Shown piece by piece: positions 17,545 through 25,974 of a DNA stretch of 64,000 nt. The notes beneath the pieces were generated by a model. The model had not been told where the DNA came from and did not search any database. It saw only the letters and a list, made by a program, of their open reading frames with translations. This DNA is from Flavicella sp963932955 (lineage in GTDB: Bacteria > Bacteroidota > Bacteroidia > Flavobacteriales > Flavobacteriaceae), in contig CAWVRK010000004.1 of NCBI GenBank assembly GCA_963932955.1, forward strand, positions 47,872-111,871. Direction: 5' to 3'. Each line of letters begins with the position of its first letter. The first letter of the stretch is position 1. The translations under genes and the position numbers were made by a program.

Positions 17545-18498
17545 ATGGAATATTTAGATTTTGAATTACCGATCAAGGAACTCGAAGAACAATTGGACAA
17601 ATGCCAAATCATCGGAGAGGAAAGTGAGGTAGATGTTTCTGAGACCTGTGAGAAACTGACTGAAAAATTAAAAAGTCTTAAAAAAGACATCTATAAAAAC
17701 CTTACACCGTGGCAACGTGTACAGCTTTCAAGACACCCCAATCGCCCCTATACATTGGACTACATAAAAGCGCTAGCAGGCACCACTTTTATGGAGCTTC
17801 ACGGAGATCGAAATGTAAAAGATGACAAAGCAATTATCGGTGGTTTGGGAAAAATAGGTGACCAATCTTTTATGTTTATCGGCCAACAAAAAGGCTACAA
17901 CACAAAAACAAGACAATACCGAAATTTTGGAATGGCCAATCCAGAGGGGTATCGAAAAGCGTTGCGTCTGATGCGCATGGCTGAAAAATTTGGCATTCCT
18001 GTATTGACTTTTGTAGATACACCAGGAGCTTACCCTGGATTGGAGGCAGAAGAAAGAGGTCAAGGCGAAGCCATAGCGAGAAATATATTTGAAATGTGTG
18101 TCTTAGAAGTCCCAATCATTACAGTGATTATTGGAGAAGGAGCTTCTGGAGGTGCTTTGGGAATAGGTGTCGGTGATCGAGTTTTGATGATGGAAAACTC
18201 TTGGTACTCTGTCATTTCCCCCGAAAACTGTTCCACCATTCTTTGGCGTAGTTGGGACTACAAAGTTGAAGCAGCGTCTGCATTGAAATTGACATCCAAA
18301 GACATGGCGTCTATGAAATTGATCGATGGCGTGATTCGCGAACCTTTAGGAGGAGCACATTCTGACAGGGAAGCAACCTTTCAAACTGTTCAAAAAGTCA
18401 TTTTAAAAGAATTGGATGTTTTGCAAGGTATGACTACTGAGGATAGGGTAGAAAAACGCATACACAAATACGAACAAATGGGTGTCTACAAAGATTGA
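17545..18498 (+). CDS. accA: Acetyl-CoA carboxylase carboxyltransferase subunit alpha
   Basis: With AccD it forms the carboxyltransferase that moves CO2 from biotin on AccB to acetyl-CoA, giving malonyl-CoA for fatty-acid synthesis. The 317-residue protein has normal length: an N-terminal helical part (ELEEQLDKC), TPWQRVQLSRHPNRPYTLDYI near 57, FMELHGDRNVKDD near 90, VDTPGAYPGLEAEERGQGEAIA near 155 and IGEGASGGALGIG near 195, which forms the oxyanion site. It has its own promoter and is followed by the tRNA-Ala gene. Confidence 0.96.
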   Translation: MEYLDFELPIKELEEQLDKCQIIGEESEVDVSETCEKLTEKLKSLKKDIYKNLTPWQRVQLSRHPNRPYTLDYIKALAGTTFMELHGDRNVKDDKAIIGGLGKIGDQSFMFIGQQKGYNTKTRQYRNFGMANPEGYRKALRLMRMAEKFGIPVLTFVDTPGAYPGLEAEERGQGEAIARNIFEMCVLEVPIITVIIGEGASGGALGIGVGDRVLMMENSWYSVISPENCSTILWRSWDYKVEAASALKLTSKDMASMKLIDGVIREPLGGAHSDREATFQTVQKVILKELDVLQGMTTEDRVEKRIHKYEQMGVYKD

Positions 18499-18542
18499 TT
18501 TATTTGTTTTCAAAGTCATACTTACTTTGAAAGCCTTTATAG

Positions 18543-18616
18543 GGGGCATTAACTCAGTTGGCTAGAGTACTTGGCTGGCAGCCAAGAAGTCATCGGTTCG
18601 AATCCGATATGCTCCA
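18543..18616 (+). tRNA. tRNA-Ala (anticodon GGC)
   Basis: Folds as a full cloverleaf: acceptor GGGGCAT/ATGCTCC (18543-18549 and 18609-18615), D stem ACTC/GAGT, anticodon stem CTTGG/CCAAG around loop CTGGCAG with GGC at 18577-18579, and T arm ATCGG-TTCGAAT-CCGAT. The third acceptor pair is G-T, that is the G3:U70 pair that defines alanine tRNAs. Discriminator A is at 18616. The 3' CCA is not encoded. Confidence 0.95.
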
Positions 18617-18623
18617 CAAAACT

Positions 18624-18667
18624 TACCGAAACCTGAATGTAAATTCAAAGTTTCGGTATTTTTTTTT
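18624..18667 (+). terminator. Intrinsic terminator after tRNA-Ala
   Basis: Stem TACCGAAAC (18624-18632) with GTTTCGGTA (18650-18658), extended inside by TGAAT/ATTCA around GTAA, then a run of T residues to about 18667. Confidence 0.85.
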
Positions 18668-18788
18668 CAACGCTAGAATGATTGTGTAAACAGTAGTTGA
18701 TTCCTTGGGGATTTTTCACTTCAAGCGTCCCTTTTTTATTTTTAACAGGTAGGTCTAGTTCTTTTATTTGAAAAAATTTGGTATTCAT
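18645..18788 (-). CDS. Possible small ORF, 47 aa, unknown
   Basis: An uninterrupted ATG-started frame (MNTKFFQIKELDLPVKN... ending VEKKIPKL) lies in the otherwise gene-free stretch between the tRNA terminator and the his leader. Composition looks protein-like, with mixed charged and hydrophobic residues, but its last codons lie inside the tRNA terminator hairpin and no TAnnTTTG box precedes it. It may be a remnant of a larger gene. No family is recognised. The rest of 18790-18975 shows nothing convincing. Confidence 0.22.
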   Translation of the reverse strand: MNTKFFQIKELDLPVKNKKGTLEVKNPQGINYCLHNHSSVEKKIPKL

Positions 18789-18979
18789 TCCTTAAGTAAG
18801 ATTTCGTAAATTTTCGTTGTTTTTTATGCTTCTGGTTGGGTTGTTTTCCTTGCTGCACTTAGCCTTCAACAATGGCTAAAAAAAGGGCCTCTTTTAAAAA
18901 ACACACCAACGCATTTAAAACGGTTTCGGGAGTCACACAGCCTTAAGTGGATGTATTTTTTAAAAAGTACGCCGTTAGA

Positions 18980-19010
18980 TTGTGTGTTTTTCAATTAATT
19001 GGTATATTTG
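18980..19010 (+). promoter_or_regulatory. Promoter of the histidine operon
   Basis: TTG (18980-18982), 20 bases, TATATTTG (19003-19010). Transcription should start near 19015-19018, just before the leader peptide ATG at 19029, with hisG 180 bases downstream. This leaves a long 5' leader carrying the attenuator. Confidence 0.75.
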
Positions 19011-19028
19011 CTACGATAAAATAAAACC

Positions 19029-19085
19029 ATGAAGTCAAGTGCACTTTTTCACCATCATTTCCATACTTGTAATCAGACGAGCTAG
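19029..19085 (+). CDS. hisL: His-rich leader peptide of the his operon
   Basis: An 18-codon frame, MKSSALFHHHFHTCNQTS, in which four of five successive codons (CAC CAT CAT TTC CAT) are His, three of them consecutive. It sits 10-15 bases after the predicted transcription start and 32 bases before a strong terminator hairpin that precedes hisG. In proteobacterial his and other amino-acid operons, stalling at such codons when the charged tRNA is scarce prevents terminator folding. Assignment rests on codon content and position; the equivalence to E. coli hisL is functional, not sequence homology. Confidence 0.82.
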   Translation: MKSSALFHHHFHTCNQTS

Positions 19086-19087
19086 AG

Positions 19088-19149
19088 ATGTTGTGCCTTA
19101 CACAAAACATATATCAAAACCCGTTTGAGCAAATCAAATGGGTTTTTTT
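19088..19149 (+). promoter_or_regulatory. Attenuator region of the his operon
   Basis: Two hairpins follow the leader peptide. The first (19088-19110) pairs ATGTT..GTG with CAC..AACAT and may act as a pause or part of an antiterminator. The second is an intrinsic terminator (19117-19149) in front of hisG. I could not identify a single obvious antiterminator strand by eye, so the exact alternative fold is unresolved. Confidence 0.7.
19117..19149 (+). terminator. his attenuator terminator hairpin
   Basis: Twelve-pair stem AAACCCGTTTGA (19117-19128) with TCAAATGGGTTT (19134-19145), one G-T pair, GCAAA loop, followed by T residues to 19149. It lies 45 bases before the hisG ATG and on the coding strand, so it would cut off the operon unless regulated. 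Confidence 0.88.
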
Positions 19150-19194
19150 AATCATAATTCCCAATTTTGTTCCAACAAAAAACCGACACAAATC

Positions 19195-20052
19195 ATGACA
19201 AAATTAAAAATTGCCATACAAAAATCAGGAAGACTCAATCAAGACTCTTTGGCACTCTTAAAAAACTGTGGCATTTCCATCGACAATGGAAAAGACCAGT
19301 TGAAAGCTGCTGCGCGTAATTTTCCGTTGGAAGTCTTGTACCTAAGAAATGGAGACATCCCACAGTACCTGAGAGACGGGGTGGTTGATGTGGCCATTTT
19401 GGGGGAAAACACTTTGGTAGAAAAAGGCGAAGATTTGGCCGTCGTAGAACGGTTGGGTTTCTCCAAATGTCGTGTTTCTTTGGCTGTCCCTAAAGCCTTT
19501 GAGTACAAAAACATTCAGGATTTGAACGGCAAACGCATAGCCACTTCCTACCCAAATACCGTTAAAAAGTATTTGAAAGCACAAGGCATTGCTGCCGATT
19601 TGCACATTATCAATGGGTCTGTAGAAATTGCACCCAACATCGGTTTGGCAGATGCCATCTGTGACATTGTTTCAAGTGGAAGCACCCTCTTTAAAAATGG
19701 TCTAAAAGAAGCTGTTCAAATGGCTGTTAGTGAAGCGGTATTGACCGTAGCCCCTAGTTTGACTGCCGAAAAGCAAGCCATTTTAGATACGGTGAGATTT
19801 CGCATACAAGCAGTCCTTAAAGGTCAGAATTCAAAGTACATCTTATTAAATGCGCCCAATGAAAAAGTCGCCGAGATCCTTGAATTGTTGCCCGGAATGA
19901 AAAGCCCGACGGTTTTGCCCTTGGCACAAGCAGGGTGGAGTTCGATCCATACCGTCATAGAAAAAAGCAAGTATTGGGACATTATCGATGCTTTGAAAAG
20001 CCACGGTGCCGAAGGAATTTTGGTCATCCCAATTGAAAAAATGATTTTGTAA
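19195..20052 (+). CDS. hisG: ATP phosphoribosyltransferase (long form)
   Basis: First step of histidine synthesis: ATP plus PRPP to phosphoribosyl-ATP; feedback-inhibited by histidine. The 285-residue length and the C-terminal ACT-like region (KYILLNAPNEKVAEILELLPGMKSPTVLPLA) mark the homohexameric long form that needs no HisZ. Active-site segments: KIAIQKSGRL at the start, DVAILGENTLVEKGEDL near 62 and the PRPP loop ADAICDIVSSGSTLFKNGL near 150. Start at ATG 19195 (MTKLKIAIQ) is used; the longer frame from 19138 begins inside the attenuator. Confidence 0.96.
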   Translation: MTKLKIAIQKSGRLNQDSLALLKNCGISIDNGKDQLKAAARNFPLEVLYLRNGDIPQYLRDGVVDVAILGENTLVEKGEDLAVVERLGFSKCRVSLAVPKAFEYKNIQDLNGKRIATSYPNTVKKYLKAQGIAADLHIINGSVEIAPNIGLADAICDIVSSGSTLFKNGLKEAVQMAVSEAVLTVAPSLTAEKQAILDTVRFRIQAVLKGQNSKYILLNAPNEKVAEILELLPGMKSPTVLPLAQAGWSSIHTVIEKSKYWDIIDALKSHGAEGILVIPIEKMIL

Positions 20053-20133
20053 CCTGCCCGATGGGCGCAACAGCAATGCTTTTAGAAAGAGGAATTGATT
20101 TTAACTTTCAAAGCTTGTTAAAAATAAAACACT

Positions 20134-21423
20134 ATGAATACGACCGACAATCCATCCAGAAAACACTGGGCTGTCTTGACCCAACGACCGACCAAGAAAT
20201 CAAATGATTTGGATAAAGTCATTGGCGAAGTGTTTGACGAGGTAAAGAAAAATGGAGATGCTGCTTTGCGAACTTACACAGCGCGTTTTGACAATGTTGT
20301 CTTAAAAGACCTCAAAGTTAGTCAAGAAGAAATCGATGCCTCTGCGGCTTTGGTTTCGGAAGATTTGAAAAATGCCATCGCTTTGGCAAAGCACAATATT
20401 GAAGTTTTTCACCGTTCACAAATCATGCCTAAAAAGGTTGTTGAAACCACTCCTGGAGTAACGTGTTGGCAGGAGATGCGCGCCATTGAAAAAGTAGGTC
20501 TTTATATCCCCGGAGGGACAGCTCCTTTGTTTTCTACTATCTTGATGTTGGGAATTCCAGCTGTCTTGGCAGGAAGCAAAGAGATCGTGTTGTGTTCACC
20601 ACCCGATAAAGACGGAAAAATAAACCCAGCCATTTTGTACACGGCCAAATTGGTAGGTGTCACCACTCTTTTTAAGTTGGGAGGCGTTCAAGCCATTGCC
20701 GCAATGACCTATGGTACTGAATCTGTACCGAGTGTCTACAAATTGTTTGGACCCGGAAACCAATATGTGACAGCTGCCAAACAACATGCTTTGACACAAG
20801 GAGTTTCTATTGACATGCCAGCGGGTCCCTCTGAATTGATGGTGGTAGCAGACGAGGCTGCAAACCCCTCTTTTGTTGCATCCGATTTGTTGTCTCAAGC
20901 AGAACACGGGCATGACAGTCAGGTCATCTGCCTGGCAAATACGAAAAAACAATTGGAAGATATTCAAGCAGAAGTGGCTTTGCAATTGAAAGAATTGCCG
21001 AGAAAAGAAATGGCAGCCAATGCCATTGACAATTCCCAACTGATTTGTTTTGAGAAAATTGAAGACCAATTAGATTTTATCAATGCCTATGCACCTGAAC
21101 ATTTGATTTTGAATGTTGAAGATGAAACGATTTACCTCGACAAGATAGAAAATGCAGGATCCGTATTCATCGGACCCTACACGCCAGAAAGTGCAGGGGA
21201 TTATGCCTCTGGAACAAACCATACCTTGCCCACCAATGCTTTTGCAAAAATGTACAGCGGTGTGAACATGGATGCTTTCACAAAGAAGATTACCTTTCAA
21301 AAAATTTCACAGAAAGGAATTCAAACCATAGGAAGTGCCATTGAACTTATGGCAGATGCCGAAGGCTTGCAAGCACATAAAAATGCCGTTAGTCTTCGAT
21401 TGAAAGCCTTGAAAAGGGATTGA
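20134..21423 (+). CDS. hisD: Histidinol dehydrogenase
   Basis: Zinc- and NAD-dependent enzyme that oxidises histidinol to histidine in two steps, the last of the pathway. The 429-residue protein shows VGLYIPGGTAPLFSTILMLGIPA near 128, the signature GPGNQYVTAAKQ near 208 followed by GVSIDMPAGPSE, SQAEHGHDSQ near 255 (metal-site Gln/His), and YAPEHL near 315 (catalytic Glu-His). The 81-base gap after hisG contains a short GCCC-GAT-GGGC hairpin without a T-run, so read-through is expected. Confidence 0.96.
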   Translation: MNTTDNPSRKHWAVLTQRPTKKSNDLDKVIGEVFDEVKKNGDAALRTYTARFDNVVLKDLKVSQEEIDASAALVSEDLKNAIALAKHNIEVFHRSQIMPKKVVETTPGVTCWQEMRAIEKVGLYIPGGTAPLFSTILMLGIPAVLAGSKEIVLCSPPDKDGKINPAILYTAKLVGVTTLFKLGGVQAIAAMTYGTESVPSVYKLFGPGNQYVTAAKQHALTQGVSIDMPAGPSELMVVADEAANPSFVASDLLSQAEHGHDSQVICLANTKKQLEDIQAEVALQLKELPRKEMAANAIDNSQLICFEKIEDQLDFINAYAPEHLILNVEDETIYLDKIENAGSVFIGPYTPESAGDYASGTNHTLPTNAFAKMYSGVNMDAFTKKITFQKISQKGIQTIGSAIELMADAEGLQAHKNAVSLRLKALKRD

Positions 21424-21478
21424 TAATTTACAGCTAATAAAAAAGTTTGAAGCAGTCAAACACACAATTGGAAAGACC

Positions 21479-22525
21479 ATGACTTTTGATCTTAAAAACA
21501 GCATCCGACCCAACATCGCCCAATTGAAGGCGTATTCTTCTGCGCGCGATGAATTTGAGGAAAACACAGCAGCAATGGTATTTTTGGACGCTAATGAAAA
21601 CCCCTTTCAAAATGGGGTAAACCGGTATCCGGATCCCAAACAGAAAAGTGTCAAAGCGCTGTTGTCAGAATTGAAAGGAGTTCCCGCAGATCAAATCCTT
21701 TTAGGAAATGGAAGCGATGAAGTCTTGGACCTGCTGTTTAGAGCATTTTGTGAGCCCAAGGAGGATAATGTCATTTTATTACCACCTACGTATGGGATGT
21801 ATGAAGTTTTGGCCAATCTGAACAACATTCAAATCAAAGAAGTGCTTTTAGACGCTCGTTTTGACATCGATGTGGAACTCGTATTACAAGCCGCCGATGC
21901 CAAATCCAAAATGATTTTTTTGTGTTCTCCCAACAACCCTACGGCAAATACATTTTCAACAGAGTACATCGAAACCATTTTGAAAAATTTCAATGGATTG
22001 GTTGTCATAGACGAGGCCTACATCGATTTTTCTAGCCAAGCATCTTGGTCCGATAGATTGAAGGACTATCCAAATTTGGTCGTTTGTCAAACCTTGTCCA
22101 AGGCTTATGGGATGGCAGGAATTCGATTGGGAATTTGTCTTGCTTCCAAAGAGATTGTAGCAGTATTGAATCGCATCAAACCCCCTTACAACGTCAATGA
22201 ATTGACGCAGCAAAGAGCTAAAGAACGTCTTTTAAAACCTGAAGAAGTTGAAAAAGAGATTGCCCAAATTATTTTGGAAAGAGGGCTGTTGGAAACCCAC
22301 TTAAAAACCGTTTCCTACATAGTTGAAATCCTCCCTTCAGATGCCAATTTTATATTGGTAAAAGTCGATGACGCTGACAAACGATACCGACAATTGTTAG
22401 AAAAAAATATCGTCATCCGAAACAGGTCATCACAAGCCTTGTGTGAAAACACCTTGCGATTGACAGTTGGAACGCCAGAAGAAAACGCAAAGTTGGTTGC
22501 CGCCCTCAAAGAGCTACAACCTTAA
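21479..22525 (+). CDS. hisC: Histidinol-phosphate aminotransferase
   Basis: PLP enzyme (fold type I) that transaminates imidazole-acetol phosphate to histidinol phosphate. The 348 residues include NENPFQNGVNRYPDP near 40, LGNGSDEVLDLLFR near 75, the cofactor segment CSPNNPTAN near 145, VVIDEAYIDFS near 175 and the PLP lysine in SKAYGMAGIRLG near 208. Length is typical. Confidence 0.96.
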   Translation: MTFDLKNSIRPNIAQLKAYSSARDEFEENTAAMVFLDANENPFQNGVNRYPDPKQKSVKALLSELKGVPADQILLGNGSDEVLDLLFRAFCEPKEDNVILLPPTYGMYEVLANLNNIQIKEVLLDARFDIDVELVLQAADAKSKMIFLCSPNNPTANTFSTEYIETILKNFNGLVVIDEAYIDFSSQASWSDRLKDYPNLVVCQTLSKAYGMAGIRLGICLASKEIVAVLNRIKPPYNVNELTQQRAKERLLKPEEVEKEIAQIILERGLLETHLKTVSYIVEILPSDANFILVKVDDADKRYRQLLEKNIVIRNRSSQALCENTLRLTVGTPEENAKLVAALKELQP

Positions 22526-22573
22526 AATAAAGAAATCAATGCACTGCAATCAATTGCAACAAAATGCAACCAT

Positions 22574-23713
22574 ATGAAAAAAGTACTTTTTATAGACAGA
22601 GATGGCACCTTGGCCATAGAACCGCCTTTGGACTACCAATTGGACGCTTTAGAAAAGTTGACCTTTTACCCCAAAGTCTTTCAATATTTGGCGAAGATAG
22701 CCAAGGAGTTGGACTATGAATTGGTCATGGTCACAAATCAAGACGGTTTGGGAACAGACTCTTTCCCTGAAGACACTTTTTGGCCGGCACACAACAAATT
22801 GATTCAGGCCTTTGAAAACGAAGACATCGTATTTTCAGAAGTGCTTATCGACAAAACATTTCCTCGTGAAAATGCAGCTACAAGAAAACCGCGCACCGGT
22901 TTGTTGACAAAATACCTTGTCGATGGCGCTTTTGATTTGGAAAATTCGTATGTCATCGGTGATCGATTGACAGATATTGAGTTGGCGAAAAACTTGGGGG
23001 CCAAAGGGATCTTTATCAACAGTGTAGTTGGATTGGCTTCCGAAGAGTTGAGCGTTGAAAAAGAACAGTTGCAAGAAGTTATTGCCTTGGAAACCCAAGA
23101 TTGGAAAAACATCTATGAGTTTCTAAAATTGTCGGACAGAACAGCTGAAATCACTAGGAATACCAACGAAACAAAGATCTATATTCGGGTCAACCTCGAC
23201 GGTACTGGGAAAAGTGAGATCGATACAGGTATTGCCTTCTTTGACCACATGTTGGATCAAATAGCCAGGCATGGAAACATGGATTTGACCATTCAAGTTC
23301 AAGGAGATTTGGAAGTTGACGAACACCACACCATCGAAGATACCATGATTGCGCTTGGAGCCGTTTTTGCGGAAGCCTTGGGAGACAAACTCGGGATGGA
23401 ACGCTATGGGTTTTGTTTGCCCATGGACGATTGTTTGGCACAAGTAGCCATTGATTTTGGAGGTCGAAACTGGTTGGTTTGGGATGCGACGTTCCAAAGA
23501 GAAATGATTGGAAAAATGCCCACTGAAATGTTCTTTCACTTGTTCAAATCATTTACAGACGGAGCAAAGTGCAATTTGAACATCAAAGCAGAAGGAGCAA
23601 ACGAACACCATAAGATAGAAGGAATTTTCAAAGCTTTTGCAAAAGCAGTAAAAATGGCAGTCAAAAGAGATGCCGAAAAAATGATTTTGCCTTCTACCAA
23701 AGGCATGTTGTAA
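22574..23713 (+). CDS. hisB: Bifunctional histidinol-phosphatase/imidazoleglycerol-phosphate dehydratase
   Basis: Fusion of two steps (HisNB). Residues 1-165 are a HAD phosphatase with DRDGT at 8-12, VMVTNQDGLGT and the GDRLTDIELAKNLGAKGI tail. The HAD cap has the CxH-type zinc site of other HisN only in part. Residues 180-379 are the dehydratase with FFDHMLDQIARHGNMDL, the metal motif DEHHTIEDT, DFGGRNWLVWDA, and the second EHHKIEGIFKAFAKA. The fusion is known from enterobacteria and Bacteroidota. Start ATG 22574. Confidence 0.95.
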   Translation: MKKVLFIDRDGTLAIEPPLDYQLDALEKLTFYPKVFQYLAKIAKELDYELVMVTNQDGLGTDSFPEDTFWPAHNKLIQAFENEDIVFSEVLIDKTFPRENAATRKPRTGLLTKYLVDGAFDLENSYVIGDRLTDIELAKNLGAKGIFINSVVGLASEELSVEKEQLQEVIALETQDWKNIYEFLKLSDRTAEITRNTNETKIYIRVNLDGTGKSEIDTGIAFFDHMLDQIARHGNMDLTIQVQGDLEVDEHHTIEDTMIALGAVFAEALGDKLGMERYGFCLPMDDCLAQVAIDFGGRNWLVWDATFQREMIGKMPTEMFFHLFKSFTDGAKCNLNIKAEGANEHHKIEGIFKAFAKAVKMAVKRDAEKMILPSTKGML

Positions 23714-23738
23714 GTTCAAAATTGAAGAAAGAGAATTC

Positions 23739-24347
23739 ATGAAGATAGTGATTGTCAATTACGGAGCAGGAAACATTCAGTCCCTGAAATTTGCAGTGCA
23801 GCGACTCGGGCACGAAGCCTATTTAAGTCACGATGCAGCTGAAATCAAAGCGGCAGACAAAGTGATCTTTCCGGGAGTGGGAGAGGCAAGTAGTGCCATG
23901 AAAATGTTGAAAAAAACAAAGTTAGATTTGGTTCTTCCGACATTGACACAGCCTGTTTTGGGGATTTGTTTGGGGATGCAGTTGATGTGTCATTCCAGTG
24001 AAGAAGGAAGTACCAAAGGATTGGGGATTTTTGATGTAGACGTTCATCGATTCGAGAATTCAGTAAAAGTACCACAAATAGGTTGGAATCAAATAGCAAA
24101 TTTGAAATCAACTTTGTTTGCTGGCATCAAAGAAAAGGAATACATCTATTTGGTTCACAGTTACTATGCACCTCTGTGCAAGGAAACCGTGGCGACCACT
24201 CAGTACGGATTGACCTATTCCACTGCATTGCAGAAAGACAATTTTTACGGAACCCAATTTCACCCCGAAAAAAGCAGTAAAGCAGGAACACGGATCTTAA
24301 AAAACTTTTTAGAATTGGAATTTGATACAAATAACGTCACAAGATGA
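23739..24347 (+). CDS. hisH: Imidazole glycerol phosphate synthase, glutaminase subunit
   Basis: Class I glutamine amidotransferase that supplies ammonia to HisF. The 202 residues have IVNYGAGNIQS at the start, the oxyanion segment FPGVGEASSAM near 45, the nucleophile in LGICLGMQLM near 75 (Cys in GICLG), and the His/Glu of the triad in TQFHPEKSS near 180. The stop overlaps the hisA start (ATGA), which ensures coupled synthesis. Confidence 0.96.
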   Translation: MKIVIVNYGAGNIQSLKFAVQRLGHEAYLSHDAAEIKAADKVIFPGVGEASSAMKMLKKTKLDLVLPTLTQPVLGICLGMQLMCHSSEEGSTKGLGIFDVDVHRFENSVKVPQIGWNQIANLKSTLFAGIKEKEYIYLVHSYYAPLCKETVATTQYGLTYSTALQKDNFYGTQFHPEKSSKAGTRILKNFLELEFDTNNVTR

Positions 24348-25072
24348 GAATTATACCCGCTATAGATGTGATAGATGGAAAATGTGTCCGCCTTTCAAAA
24401 GGAGATTACAACACGAAAAAAGTCTACAACGAACACCCTTTAGAAATAGCCAAGCAGTTTGAAGCACATGGAATCGAATACTTGCACTTGGTAGATTTGG
24501 ATGGCGCCAAAGCCAGTCATATTATAAACCACAAGGTATTGGAAACCATTGCGTCCCAAACAAATTTGAAAATTGATTTTGGTGGGGGCTTAAAAACTGA
24601 CGAAGATGTGAAAATTGCTTTTGAATCCGGTGCCCGACAAGTCACGGGTGGAAGTATTGCGGTGAAACAACCTGCAGTTTTTAAAAACTGGTTGGAACGC
24701 TACGGTGCGGACAAAATAATTCTAGGTGCGGATGCGAACAACGAAAAAATCGCCATTAGTGGGTGGTTGGAAGAATCCGACGAAGAATTGATTCCCTTTG
24801 TAAAAAAACACTTAAAATCGGGAGTTTCTCATGTGATTTGTACCGATATAGCCAAAGATGGCATGTTGCAAGGGCCTTCCTTCGCACTGTATAAAAAAAT
24901 GTTGGAACAATTGCCTGGACTGAAATTAATAGCCAGCGGCGGCATTTCAAAATTTGACGAATTGCCACAATTAGAAGCTATAGGTTGTGAAGGGACCATT
25001 ATTGGCAAAGCCATCTATGAACATCGCATCTCACTAAAGCAATTGGAAAAATTCATCCTATCAAAAGCTTAA
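24344..25072 (+). CDS. hisA: ProFAR isomerase (phosphoribosylformimino-5-aminoimidazole carboxamide ribotide isomerase)
   Basis: TIM-barrel enzyme performing the Amadori rearrangement before the HisHF reaction. The 242 residues start MRIIPAIDVIDGKCVRLSKGDY, with catalytic Asp8, phosphate loops DFGGGLKT near 80 and IASGGISK near 190, and the second acid in CTDIAKDGMLQGPS near 168. It overlaps hisH by four bases. Confidence 0.96.
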   Translation: MRIIPAIDVIDGKCVRLSKGDYNTKKVYNEHPLEIAKQFEAHGIEYLHLVDLDGAKASHIINHKVLETIASQTNLKIDFGGGLKTDEDVKIAFESGARQVTGGSIAVKQPAVFKNWLERYGADKIILGADANNEKIAISGWLEESDEELIPFVKKHLKSGVSHVICTDIAKDGMLQGPSFALYKKMLEQLPGLKLIASGGISKFDELPQLEAIGCEGTIIGKAIYEHRISLKQLEKFILSKA

Positions 25073-25162
25073 TTAGGAAAATAGGCAGATAACAACAATC
25101 CGGCATTTGGTGAATAGATGCTTTTGAAATGTAAGATTACAAGTTCAAAAAAATTAAAAAAT

Positions 25163-25918
25163 ATGTTGACAAAAAGAATTGTTCCTTGTTTGGATATCAA
25201 AGACGGAAGAACCGTTAAAGGAATCAACTTCATCGATTTAAAAGACGCGGGTGATCCTGTAGAATTGGCGAAAGCTTATGCAGATACAGGAGCCGACGAG
25301 TTGGTTTTTTTGGACATTTCAGCGACAGAAGAAAAAAGAAAAACACTCTTGGAACTGGTCATGCGAGTCGCTGCGAGTATTGACATTCCATTTACAGTGG
25401 GTGGTGGGATTGCCTCAATCTCAGACATCGATGCCTTGTTGCATGCGGGAGCAGACAAGGTGTCCATCAATTCTTCAGCGGTCAAAAACCCCATATTGAT
25501 CGATGAGGCATCTGCCAAATTTGGAGCACAGTGTATTACAGTAGCCATTGATGCCAAACAAATAGATGGCGAATGGATAGTACACCTAGTAGGGGGAAAA
25601 GTGCCAACCTCACTCAATTTGTTTGAGTGGGCATCAGAAGTGGAACAACGAGGAGCGGGTGAGATCCTGTTTACTTCTATGAACCATGACGGAACAAAAG
25701 CGGGTTTTGCCAATGAAGCATTGGAAATTTTGTCCGAGATGCTAAACATTCCGATCATCGCTTCGGGTGGTGCAGGGACCGTCCAGCATTTCGCAGATGC
25801 CTTTACCAAAGGAAAAGCTGATGCAGCTTTGGCAGCAAGTGTATTTCACTACAAAGAAATTGACATTCAAGACTTGAAAAGGGAATTGCAAAACCAAGGC
25901 ATTCCAGTCAGGATATAA
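25163..25918 (+). CDS. hisF: Imidazole glycerol phosphate synthase, cyclase subunit
   Basis: TIM-barrel partner of HisH that forms imidazole glycerol phosphate and AICAR. With start ATG 25163 (MLTKRIVPCLDIKDGRTVKG) it has the normal 251 residues; the longer frame from 25118 is non-homologous. Asp11 and the second catalytic Asp in TSMNHDGTKAGF near 130 are present, as are phosphate loops FTVGGGIAS near 80 and IASGGAGT near 200. Confidence 0.96.
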   Translation: MLTKRIVPCLDIKDGRTVKGINFIDLKDAGDPVELAKAYADTGADELVFLDISATEEKRKTLLELVMRVAASIDIPFTVGGGIASISDIDALLHAGADKVSINSSAVKNPILIDEASAKFGAQCITVAIDAKQIDGEWIVHLVGGKVPTSLNLFEWASEVEQRGAGEILFTSMNHDGTKAGFANEALEILSEMLNIPIIASGGAGTVQHFADAFTKGKADAALAASVFHYKEIDIQDLKRELQNQGIPVRI

Positions 25919-25974
25919 GGACTTAGTTACAATGAAAACAGTTTGAACAAACCATCGAGATAAAACAGACAAAA

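Noticed and set aside
20052..20133. A GCCC-GAT-GGGC hairpin after hisG as a terminator
   Set aside because: The stem is only four base pairs and has no T-run; the operon clearly continues to hisD.
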